64,000 nt of DNA. Source: Taudactylus pleione. Lineage: Eukaryota > Chordata > Amphibia > Anura > Myobatrachidae. Positions within the stretch are counted from its first letter, which is position 1; each line of letters starts with the position of its first letter. Positions 26,761-35,531 of the stretch are shown here, piece after piece. The notes beneath the pieces were generated by a model that did not search any database, was not told where the DNA came from, and was given only the letters and a program-made list of their open reading frames with translations. The position numbers and the translations under genes were made by a program. Location of the stretch: positions 372,001 through 436,000 of the forward strand of contig JAUIMM010002314.1 in the NCBI GenBank assembly GCA_031769625.1. Direction: 5' to 3'.

Positions 26761-28484
26761 TCACTTTGTTACACAGGAAGACCCCTCCCCCGAGGAACCT
26801 TCCTGCTTACAAGGCACCCCAGAAGTGATACCTTCACCAGACGATGACACAACCATACACTCACCCTCCACCACATCCACGCCATCCCCAAGAGGCACAG
26901 CACCCGCAGTTGGTTCACCCGGAGCATTGGCCCCAACCGCAGACACCAACCCCACCTCAACAATACCCTGCCTGTCCCCACCAGTCAGGGAAACAAAAGC
27001 AGGATCAGGGTCAGGATCTGGCGGTTTTGGATCCACCAAGATGACTGGAGCTTCCTGACTTGGAGGTATCATCTCCAAAGAATCTCCCAAAATAACAGAC
27101 TCAGGGGTTTCCTCAACTATGTCTGCTCCGGCAGAAAACACTCCAACCTCCTCCATCTTCCCTAACCCCTTTCCTTCACCACTTGACCCTGTCAATCCCA
27201 GATTCGACAGGTCCCACTCCAGCTTACCACCATGTTCCACATTCTTTGATTTTACCGTAACCTTACCCCCTCTTCTCCTGTTTTTCGCTTTGGCACCTTC
27301 TGCGGCTTCCCCAAAGGTACTTTTACTACTGACCTTCTTTCTCACCTCAGAAGGCCTAGCAACCTGAACCAAATCACCACTTTCCTGTCTTACTATCTCC
27401 CCCCCCTTCTCCGCTACCTCCTCCTCCTCGTCATCTGCCACAGAGAATGTAAAGCGATTTGAAAGCTGGACAACATCCTCCCTTTGCCCTACCCTCCTCT
27501 TCCTATTTGACTTCACAACTGTAAAGGAAGATTCTCCCCTCTCTACCGGCACCTCCTTCTGGATTTTGGCAGCTTCCAGCACATCTTTTCCACTACCTAC
27601 CTCCTCACCCTCCTCAATGTCACTCAGACTGGCCCCTCTTGTTGGAGGTTCTATGACCACCGGCAAACTCCCAATAGCACTTTCCTCATTGTGCGATGCC
27701 GAGGGGCAACGGCTATAAGGGTGACCGATACACCCACAGAGATTACACTTCACCACATCACAATCTCTAGAGAGGTCACCCAACTCGCCACACATGGCAC
27801 ACTTGACCTCAGGGCAATTGTTAGAAAAATGCCTAAAGCTGCCACAACGATGACAGACTCTTGGCTGACCGGGGTAGAAAGCCTGGATCTTATCTCGGCC
27901 AATAAAAGCTGCTGCCGGAATGTGCTTTGTCTCTATACCTACCCTGTTTAGCCTGACAAAGACAGAATAAGCTCCACCCCACACCCCCTTTGTGTAGTCA
28001 ATTTTCTCCAGGCACGTGGACAATACTGTACAAAAGCGGGATAACCAGAAAAGGATGTCCTGTACTGGGACGCTCTCATTTCTCACCAGGATAGTGACTT
28101 TAACCCTATCCTGGCGAGAGACCATTTGAGACCTGTAATTACTAAAGGGTGTCACACCCTTCTTCTCCTCCCACCTGGACGCAAATGCCTGTAACCCCCG
28201 CAGAGTCTGAAAACTCAGATCATACTCCGGGGTTCTGATGGGGTGAATGCAGGCAAAGAGGTCCATGGGTGAGAATCCCATGGAGAAAACCATCTCTAGA
28301 AAAACACCCTTACTTGGCGGGTCCCCCTCAGCTACCCACTTTAGCTGCACCACATTCCGCCTTCTTATCGGGGTACCACCACCAATACCACTCCCACCAC
28401 CATCACCACTGGTAGCGGCATTAGGAATCCTTGGTGCCCCTCCACCACTATTGTCGCATAAGACTTGGGCATAGGCCGGCCCAT
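26761..28484 (-). pseudogene. LINE ORF1 zinc-knuckle protein, frameshifted near its start (copy 1)
   Basis: This is the middle frame, expected to encode the nucleic-acid-binding protein that packages element RNA. Compared with copy 2, four bases are missing at about 28446. Translation from the ATG at 28484 therefore leaves frame after about 13 residues. The remaining frame is open from about 28440 down to the stop at 26761 but has no early in-frame ATG; an apparent start at 28353 is GTG. The body keeps the same three zinc-knuckle motifs as copy 2. It then has a long charged, low-complexity tail with a proline/aspartate repeat (PDPDPDP). Its C-terminus ends in SCVTK, unlike copy 2, because a C-rich run (26774-26783) is 2 bp longer here. 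Whether the break abolishes function in vivo is unknown. Confidence 0.85.
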
Positions 28485-28496
28485 ACTTTCCAGTCT

Positions 28497-29930
28497 CTAA
28501 TTATTTTCAGCAATCAATTCAATTGCCGCACGGATCCTCTCAGGCCCCCCTATTCCCCCATACAGTGAGTCCGCTACTTTCAATTGTTCCTCCGATAAAG
28601 TGGACCTGTCCAGAGGGGGCAGACCCTGTACCAGGCTAGCACCTGCCCTCAGTACAGGAGCCCCTGGGACAACAGATGTGGCCCTGTTAACATCAGCCTC
28701 CACCCTGTCAGCAATCTGCAGCATTTCTGTATCAAGGGAGTCACTCACACAGTCAGCCGCAACCACCCTCCTCTCAACAGCTGGCAGATCAGGACCGGGC
28801 GCCAGCATATCACCGGCAGGCATCACACACTCACCGGATCTGGCAGCAGTGTTCCCGATCACCGTGGGGACCACGGCCACGTCTCCATCCATCAGTCGCC
28901 GGGGAGCTTCCTCCAACTCCATAGCTCCTTCAGCAGCAATCTCCAAAGGCGCTTCCGCCTTCCCACCATGAAGCACATCGTGAGCCGCATCGTGACCCGC
29001 AGAGAGCAGGGCCCCCGCAGCCATCTTCCGGGCTCTGTGGATTAACTCCTTCGGGCCCGCAATTGCCGCTGAGACACCCACCATGTCTTCCGACTTGATC
29101 ACCGCACAGCCTCCTTCCCCGATCTCGTCGCCTCCGACCTCCATCGGCGCCATCTTGGGACCCGAAATAGCCTGTTTCACCAGACTCGATTCCCAAAAAA
29201 CGTCTGAAGACTCCTCCATCCTCGCTGGGGCTGCCACCGGGCCCGCCAGGCTCAGCAGATATAGTACTCTGCCCTTGTACTTGGCCCGCTTCTCCGCCAG
29301 CATCAGGAGCTCATCTTTGATGATCAGCCTCCCCTCGTTCGTAGATGTCAGGAATTTCATTTTCTTGGAGGCAATCCGAGCAGACACCCGACCAGCCTCC
29401 TTTCTCAAAGCCGCAATATCCATAGCCAGAAACGTCTCCTGTTCAGCGGCAGCGGCGGCAGCAGCGGCGGCGGCAGCAGCAGCAGCAGCGGCCCCGTCTC
29501 CCTCGGAATCAGACTCCAGGGAATCTTCCTCCAGGAGACGCTGAGCATCGGGACAGATCTCCTCCTCCATCTCCGTCTCCGTCTCCGCACAAAAGGTAAG
29601 CAGACCCGGGGGAACTGGCTCTACTCCTGGGGTTGCTTCACTCCCAGGGGAGCTTACCACCATCTCACACCCTAGAGTTAAGTCCTCACTCATAGGGGAG
29701 CACTGCGTTAGCCCGCACCCTGAAGTTAAATCGCCACTCACAGGGGGGCCATGCAGCATGGGGTCCAAAGTCCGGCTCTCACCATCTTCCACGGCCACAT
29801 CCAGCCGGGAGAGCACCACCACCGGTCGGCCAGTACTTCCAGCAGGCCCTCCACCACCTCCAGGATCCGGGCCCTCAGAGACTTCCAGGACCCCGGGATC
29901 TCCTCCACCATCTCCCGGCAGGCCCTCCAT
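28497..29930 (-). CDS. Upstream LINE ORF with poly-alanine tract, function unknown (copy 1)
   Basis: A 477-residue protein encoded first in the element, from an ATG at 29930 only 91 bp from the element's 5' end, with its stop 12 nt before the ORF1 ATG. I do not recognise a domain. The N-terminal 140 residues are rich in Gly, Pro, Glu and Asp and are probably disordered. An acidic stretch (about 119-146) leads into 16 consecutive alanines (147-162). A basic, probably helical segment follows (about 170-230, with SARIASKKMKF and LAEKRAKYKGR). The remainder is Ala/Gly/Val-rich with a final helical stretch. Conservation of this long frame in both copies, differing only by substitutions and one alanine codon, supports it as a real gene. 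It could be an additional RNA- or protein-binding factor; no function is claimed. Confidence 0.75.
   Translation of the reverse strand: MEGLPGDGGGDPGVLEVSEGPDPGGGGGPAGSTGRPVVVLSRLDVAVEDGESRTLDPMLHGPPVSGDLTSGCGLTQCSPMSEDLTLGCEMVVSSPGSEATPGVEPVPPGLLTFCAETETEMEEEICPDAQRLLEEDSLESDSEGDGAAAAAAAAAAAAAAAAEQETFLAMDIAALRKEAGRVSARIASKKMKFLTSTNEGRLIIKDELLMLAEKRAKYKGRVLYLLSLAGPVAAPARMEESSDVFWESSLVKQAISGPKMAPMEVGGDEIGEGGCAVIKSEDMVGVSAAIAGPKELIHRARKMAAGALLSAGHDAAHDVLHGGKAEAPLEIAAEGAMELEEAPRRLMDGDVAVVPTVIGNTAARSGECVMPAGDMLAPGPDLPAVERRVVAADCVSDSLDTEMLQIADRVEADVNRATSVVPGAPVLRAGASLVQGLPPLDRSTLSEEQLKVADSLYGGIGGPERIRAAIELIAENN
29445..29492 (-). repeat. Mixed GCC/GCT alanine codon run (16 codons, copy 1)
   Basis: Sixteen alanine codons using both GCC and GCT lie inside the upstream ORF; copy 2 has 17. 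The mixed codons suggest the length changed in whole-codon steps, keeping the frame. The tract separates an acidic stretch from a basic helical one. Confidence 0.9.
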
Positions 29931-30021
29931 CCTCCCTGGGGAGGGACACTCCAGACAGTCCCTGGCTGCAAATCACTTCCAGAGGCCTAAGAGCTGAATC
30001 ACAGGCGACCTCTAGGGGCGA
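29931..30021 (-). other. LINE copy 1, 5' untranslated region
   Basis: A short leader of 91 bp between the element's first base and the first ATG. Directly before the ATG, the plus strand carries cctccc / gggagg (29931-29936 and 29939-29944), able to form a small hairpin. Any internal promoter must be within this leader or in the coding region. No specific promoter motif is recognised. Confidence 0.7.
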
Positions 30022-31674
30022 GGTCTTCAACACATCCAGTGAAATTTTGAGCTGTCTGTGATTGCTACAAGAGGTGATATCACAAAGTATGCGCTTTTGT
30101 TGTTTCCATTGCTTTCAATGCATTTTGGCCAAAAACGAGCAATTGCTGATTTCTCTTAAACGCAACATGGGAGAAAAACCATTTCACATCACATTTGTGG
30201 GTCTTGGTCTTCAATACATCCAGTGACATTTTGAGCTGTCTGTGTTTGCTACAAGAGGAGATATCACAAAGTATGTGCTTTTGTTGTTTCCATTGCATTC
30301 AATGCATTTTGGCCTAAAACGAGCATTTGCTGTTTTCTCTTAAATGCAACATGGGAGAAAAACCATTTCACATCACATTTGTGGGTCTTGGTCTTCAACA
30401 CATCCATTGAAATTTTGAGCTGTCTGTGTTTGCTACAAGAGGAGATAACACAAAGTATGTGCTTTTGTTGTTTCCATTGCTTTCAATGCATTTTGGCCTA
30501 AAACGTGCATTTGCTGTTTTCTCTTAAACTCAACATGGGAGAAAAACCATTTCACATCACATTTGTGGGTCTTGGTCTTCAACACATCCAGTGAAATTTT
30601 GAGCTGTCTGTGTTTGCTACAAGAGGAGTTAACACAAAGTATTTGCTTTTGTTGTTTCCATTGTTTTCAATGCATTTTGGCCTAAAACGTGCATTTGATG
30701 TTTTCTCTTAAACGCAACATGGGAGAAAAACCATTTCACATCACATTTGTGGGTCTTGGTCTTCAACACATCCAGTGAAATTTTGAGATGTCTGTGTTTG
30801 CTACAAGAGGAGATAACACAAAGTATGCGCTTTTGTTGTTTCCATTGCTTTCAATGCATTTTGGCCTAAAACGAGCAATTGCTGTTTTCTCTTAAATGCA
30901 ACATGGGAGAAAAACCATTTCACATCACATTTGTGGGTCTTGGTCTTCAACACATCCAGTGAAACTTTGAGCTGTCTGTGTTTGCTACAAGAGGAGATAT
31001 CACAATGTATGCGCTTTTGTTGTTTCCATTGCTTTCAATGCATTTTGGCCTAAAACGTGCATTTGCTGTTTTCTCTTAAATGCAACATGGGAGAAAAACC
31101 ATTTCACATCACATTTGTGGGTTTTGGTCTTCAACAGATATGGTGAAATTTTGAGCTGTCTGGGTTTGCTACAAGAGGAGATAACACAAAGTATGCGCTT
31201 TTGTTGTTTCCATTGCTTTCAATGCATTTTGGCATAAAATGAGCAATTGCTGTTTTCTCTTAAACGCAACATTGGAGAAAAACCATTTCACATCACATTT
31301 GTGGGTCTTGGTCTTCAACACATCCAGTGAAATTTTGAGCTGTCTGTGATTGCTACAAGAGGAGATATCACAAAGTAAGCATTTTTGTTGTTTCCATTAC
31401 TTTCAATGCATTTTGGCCTAAAACGAGCAATTGCTGTTTTCTCTTAAACGCAACATGGGAGAAAAACCATTTCACATCACATTTGTGCGTCTTGGTCTTC
31501 AACACATCCCGTGAAATTTTGAGCTGTCTGTGATTGCTACAAGAGGAGATATCACAAAGTATACGCTTTTGTTGTTTCCATTGCTTTCAATGCATTTTGG
31601 CCTAAAAAGAGCAATTGCTGTTTTCTCTTAAACGCAACATGGGAGAAAAACCATTTCACATCACATTTGTGGGT
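30022..31674. repeat. 184-bp satellite, nine monomers between the two LINEs
   Basis: 1653 bp, exactly 9 x 184 minus the 3 bp lost at the junctions, so the two LINEs are in identical register. The units are ordinary variants, including the caacagatatgg unit (31132) and the gtgcgtcttgg unit (31485). There is no gene and no LINE fragment. Confidence 0.97.
31669..31674. other. LINE copy 2 3' junction in the satellite target
   Basis: Satellite gtgggt meets LINE aatcc, at the same base of the monomer as copy 1. The other side resumes at ggtcttcaac (38830). The ctt loss is identical to copy 1. Confidence 0.9.
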
Positions 31675-32149
31675 AATCCTTTTTTATTGAAAAACTTGCA
31701 GCATATAAATAAATACATAGAAAAATACTGCACTTCAACATATCTTTTGCCATATATACATAATCAACCAGGTTACTGTAATCAAAATATATGACTCTAT
31801 CAAATTCTTCAAAGAGCCTCAAAAAAGATAAACCTCCTGAACATAACACATCACACACTCCACCCAGACAAGACAGTGTACAAACCATCACCTGAAACAT
31901 CAAAATATCATTAAAACAATAAACTTTAACACAATAAGCTTTTAGCTATTCCCTTTTTTTATTTCAAAAAAGACTTTAAACTATCACCAACACTAACTCC
32001 AAAACATAGAGAAAATGAAGGAGCTGTTTAGGCGCATGAAAATCATTCCATAAAAACAGAAAAATCCAAAAATCTACTGCGGAAGTGGAAAGAAGAGCTT
32101 CAAGCCCATAGGATAAACAGGAAAAAGACTGGTACTTTTTTGCCACCCA
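31675..32149 (-). other. LINE copy 2, 3' untranslated region
   Basis: 475 bp, nearly identical to the 3' region of copy 1; it differs by one added A near the end and a g-to-a change close by. AATAAA lies at 31683-31688 on the minus strand, followed by AAAGGATT and then satellite. There is no poly-A tail. Confidence 0.8.
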
Positions 32150-35100
32150 CTAAGGGGGCTTCAGGTGCCTCCATCTCCTCGACCACCCAACAGCATCCAG
32201 TCTCCTCCTGTCCATCTCCATCAGAGACCTAACCTCGTGAAGAATATTACACGCCACCACCTCACAGGGAAGGGTTTTACTTCTAGTTGTTACTAAGCAC
32301 CGTGCGCTCCACGTGTGATATCTAACCACTAAACTAACTACAAAAATGGTGACCAAATCATAACGCCCATACCCTTTGAATGCTCCGTAAACCCACTCAG
32401 GGTAACTGAGCCCCGAAAGGCACGGAATGCGTAAGGCGCTTGAAACTTTCTTATAAATCTCAATGTTAAAGGGACATTCAAGCAAGAAGTGGTCCATAGT
32501 CTCCTCCTCCCCTGGACATTCCTCCCGTGGGCAACCACGATCATCAGTGCTTCTCCACCTGATGTGCCCCCTAACATAGAGCCTTCCTTGAAAAGAGAGC
32601 CAGGCCAGGTCCCTATACTTCAGTGGAATCCTCTCTGAACAGATCAAAGAGATCCCATCTGAGCAAACCTTGCCCGGGCAGTCCCTCAGTGATAGCGGGG
32701 CATAGAAGCGAGCCCGCAAAATGCCTCTCTCCAACTCCTTCCTAGAAAGGGTCTTGACATCACTCGCCACTACTCCCCATAGCCTTGTCACTCTCAAGCA
32801 CAGGATGACATAGATCGGAAGAGCACCAGACCTACCTCTGAAGGCTTTAACACGGCCGCCATCATACCAGAGTTCAAGGAAAGGAGACACCCAAGCCCTA
32901 AAACTCTCTACCCACCAAGGAGAAGTCTCCAGAAACAGACTTCCAAGATTCAATTTAATAAAAGTTGTGGCAAAAAACACCACCGGATTGACCATACCCA
33001 ATCCACCTTCATTCCTTGGTCTGTAGGTTATACCCCTCTTGACAATGTTCATCCCGTTCCCCCAAAATAAAAGGAAGAACAAGGATAACACTTTGGACCA
33101 CAAAGATTGTGGCAAGAAACACACGTAGCTGACATACAGAAATATAGGAACCAGGAAAGTTTTGCACAAGTGAACCCTTTCCCTGTAGGAGAACTGCCAA
33201 GTTCTCCAGGACTGTACTTTCCTGCTGGCTTCCTCTATCCTCTTTTCCCAATTTCGAGTGGCATAATCACCACGGTCAAAAATGATGCCTAAGATTTTGA
33301 TCTGCGAACTGGCCCGGGGGAGACTGTCCGGAAGGCGAAATTCATCACCTTCCTCCCCCATCCAGAAAGCTTCACATTTGTCCTGATTTACTCTGGAGCA
33401 CGAGGCTTCAGAGTAGTCGGAGACTAGGTGTTCTATACACTGAGCCTCTGCCACAGAGGACAGGACCACAGTGACATCATCCGCGTAGGCCACCACCCTC
33501 AATGGAGCCTCTGGGCCCAGCTGCACCCCCCTCAATGCACTGCAACCAATCCTCCTTACGAAGGGATCGATCGCGAAAACATATAAGAGCGGGCTCAGGG
33601 GGCATCCCTGACGGACACCAGAGTCAACCTTGAAAGCAGGGCCCACCCAACCATTAACAAGCGGGAAGCTTTCGGCCTTATTGTATAAAACACGAAGCCA
33701 ATCCACCACCCTCACTGGAAGACCATACCATTCCAGAACAGCCCACAGGTACTTGTGGTTCACCCGGTCAAAAGCCTTCGACTGGTCCAATGCCAGTAAG
33801 TACTTGCCCCACTTTTCAGCACGACAGCGTTCCACGGCCTCCCGGACGCCAAGGACAGCACTAAACGTGCTACGACCCTTCACGGTGCAATGCTGAGATG
33901 GAGACAGTACCAGCCCGGAAACTTCCATCAGCCGATTAAACAGTATTTTTGCCAGGATCTTTCTGTCCGTATTGAGAAGAGCGATGGGGCGCCAATTCTC
34001 AATATGGGATGGGTCCTTACCTTTTGATAACAATATGAGAGTGGAAGACCTCATGGAAGGAGGGAGCGACCCCTCACCCAGGCATTCATTATAGACCTCC
34101 ATAAGGCGCGGAGCCAAGATGTCCCTGAAAGCTTTAAAGAACTCGGACGTTAAACCATCCAGACCTGGAGATTTTTTGATAGACAAACTGTCTATTGCCC
34201 TCTTGACTTCCTCCACCGTCACATCATCACCCAAAGAGTCAAAGGAGGCATCAAGTTTCTGTAACCCTGGTGTCTCCCTCAGAAAGGACTCCATCCTCTC
34301 CCTAATAAGTGGCTGCTCAGACAGAAGGTCCGTATAGTAGGACCCGATGACCCCCAGGATGCCATCCATGTCTTCACAGAGAGTACCCTGCCCGTCATAC
34401 AGGCCCTTCACCTCCCTTAGATCAACCGCCTTCCTGCAACTCTGGTAGGGATCAGGCGAGTGGTATTTACCATAATCCCTCTCCAAAATCAAGGAAGCCA
34501 GCCGATCATATTGGAGCTCCCTCAACTGAGCTTTCACCCGGAAGATATCCCCACTATCTCCACTCTCAGAGATCAGGAAATCAAGTTTCTTCCTCAAACT
34601 CTGGTAGACACATCTTTTTCTCAAGTTCTTTTGTGCTACCAGCCTCTGAAAAAGCCTTCGAGTCCTTTTTTTGCACTCTTCCCACCACTCAGACCTAGAC
34701 CAACCAGCCTCCAGAAGTGTCTCCTGTAGTTGGAAGAAATCCCTAAAGGACTGGCTAATACTCTCTTCTTTCAGAAGGTCAGAGCTCAAACGCCAAAGGC
34801 CCCGGCCTCTCTGAGGAGTTTCCGAAGCATTCAACGCGACACTCAAGCAAACGTGGTCGGAGAATTCTACAGCCCTTACCTCAGGAGGCAGAGTTTTCGA
34901 ACTCTCCTTAACAAAAAACCTATCTATCCTAGACCTACGATTGCTACAATGATATGTGTAACCCGTGAGGTCTGGACAATGGCGAATGTGCACATCGACC
35001 AGACCTGCCTCTCTAACCATACTAACTAAAAATCTCGCATCATAGCCCAGGGTTGACTTTGCACCCCCCCTGTCTTTGGGCCTTACAATGGTGTTAAAAT

Positions 35101-35527
35101 CACCACCAAAGACAACCTGCCGGGCCGTAAAAAGGAATGGTTTTATCAGCCCAAAAAGGCACTTCCTATCCCAGGCCGACTGCGGCCCGTAGACGTTAAT
35201 CAGCCTGAGATCATGCCCCCTTAGGCTAACATCCAAAACCATACACCTACCTATCTGTAATTCTATAATCTTGTGTACAGTTACCATATCAGTAAAAAGC
35301 ACTGCCACCCCACCGTACGGCTCGGCCGCAAGAGACCAATAGGATGGGCCCCTCCTCCACTGGCTTTTGGCCCTGTGAAGTGTGGACAAGTCCCCTATTC
35401 TGGTCTCCTGCAAAAACAAAATATCAACCTCAATCATGTTGAAAAAAGAAAAGGCCATATAACGAGCACGTTCAGAATAAATGGAAGCCACATTAATGGT
35501 GGCGCATCGTATAGGGTGTGTAGCCAT
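32150..35527 (-). CDS. LINE ORF2: AP-type endonuclease / reverse transcriptase (copy 2)
   Basis: This 1125-residue protein has the same domain order as copy 1: endonuclease (about 1-235), reverse transcriptase (about 430-750) with D581 and YADD 681-684, and a C-terminal C-x4-C-x8-H-x4-C motif near 999-1018. One additional proline (LRETPGLQ) and 18 substitutions separate it from copy 1. All endonuclease catalytic motifs (QET, NVYGP, GGDFN, SRIDRF, SDH) are intact. One change is conspicuous: the widely conserved SPGPDG of the reverse transcriptase reads SPGLDG here (453-458), which might lower activity. The ATG at 35527 follows the ORF1 stop by only 4 nt (TAG AACT ATG), a spacing that suggests coupled re-initiation, although the longer spacing in copy 1 shows it is not fixed. 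Confidence 0.95.
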   Translation of the reverse strand: MATHPIRCATINVASIYSERARYMAFSFFNMIEVDILFLQETRIGDLSTLHRAKSQWRRGPSYWSLAAEPYGGVAVLFTDMVTVHKIIELQIGRCMVLDVSLRGHDLRLINVYGPQSAWDRKCLFGLIKPFLFTARQVVFGGDFNTIVRPKDRGGAKSTLGYDARFLVSMVREAGLVDVHIRHCPDLTGYTYHCSNRRSRIDRFFVKESSKTLPPEVRAVEFSDHVCLSVALNASETPQRGRGLWRLSSDLLKEESISQSFRDFFQLQETLLEAGWSRSEWWEECKKRTRRLFQRLVAQKNLRKRCVYQSLRKKLDFLISESGDSGDIFRVKAQLRELQYDRLASLILERDYGKYHSPDPYQSCRKAVDLREVKGLYDGQGTLCEDMDGILGVIGSYYTDLLSEQPLIRERMESFLRETPGLQKLDASFDSLGDDVTVEEVKRAIDSLSIKKSPGLDGLTSEFFKAFRDILAPRLMEVYNECLGEGSLPPSMRSSTLILLSKGKDPSHIENWRPIALLNTDRKILAKILFNRLMEVSGLVLSPSQHCTVKGRSTFSAVLGVREAVERCRAEKWGKYLLALDQSKAFDRVNHKYLWAVLEWYGLPVRVVDWLRVLYNKAESFPLVNGWVGPAFKVDSGVRQGCPLSPLLYVFAIDPFVRRIGCSALRGVQLGPEAPLRVVAYADDVTVVLSSVAEAQCIEHLVSDYSEASCSRVNQDKCEAFWMGEEGDEFRLPDSLPRASSQIKILGIIFDRGDYATRNWEKRIEEASRKVQSWRTWQFSYRERVHLCKTFLVPIFLYVSYVCFLPQSLWSKVLSLFFLLFWGNGMNIVKRGITYRPRNEGGLGMVNPVVFFATTFIKLNLGSLFLETSPWWVESFRAWVSPFLELWYDGGRVKAFRGRSGALPIYVILCLRVTRLWGVVASDVKTLSRKELERGILRARFYAPLSLRDCPGKVCSDGISLICSERIPLKYRDLAWLSFQGRLYVRGHIRWRSTDDRGCPREECPGEEETMDHFLLECPFNIEIYKKVSSALRIPCLSGLSYPEWVYGAFKGYGRYDLVTIFVVSLVVRYHTWSARCLVTTRSKTLPCEVVACNILHEVRSLMEMDRRRLDAVGWSRRWRHLKPP

Positions 35528-35531
35528 AGTT

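Larger units (their letters stand above)
22876..30021 (-). mobile_element. Full-length LINE (L1/Tx1-like), copy 1, inserted in satellite
   Basis: A 7146-bp non-LTR retrotransposon read on the minus strand. From its 5' end (30021) it has a leader of about 91 bp, three reading frames, a 474-bp 3' region and an end reading AATAAA-AAGGATT. Satellite sequence stops at gtgggt (22875) and resumes at ggtcttcaac (30022). Compared with an uninterrupted monomer, only ctt is missing, and there is no clear target-site duplication or long poly-A tail. The endonuclease and reverse transcriptase frame is open, but the middle frame carries a 4-bp deletion near its start. The copy differs from copy 2 by scattered point changes (18 amino-acid substitutions counted in ORF2, about 98% identical). 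Assignment to the Tx1 branch rests on domain order, the C-terminal Cys/His motif and apparent site specificity. I am confident it is a LINE and less so about the clade. Confidence 0.93.

Noticed and set aside
26693..27058. Proline/threonine-rich plus-strand frames opposite ORF1
   Set aside because: Antisense shadows of the low-complexity C-terminal half of ORF1, with no independent support.
28351..28353. GTG as the start of ORF1 in copy 1
   Set aside because: Alignment with copy 2 shows the true start is the ATG at 28484 and that copy 1 is frameshifted. A GTG start is not expected in a vertebrate-type LINE.
29083..29544. 153-154-residue plus-strand frame opposite the upstream LINE ORF (also 37888-38352)
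   Set aside because: It is the antisense shadow of a GC-rich coding sequence; its alanine run mirrors the poly-alanine codons of the real frame.
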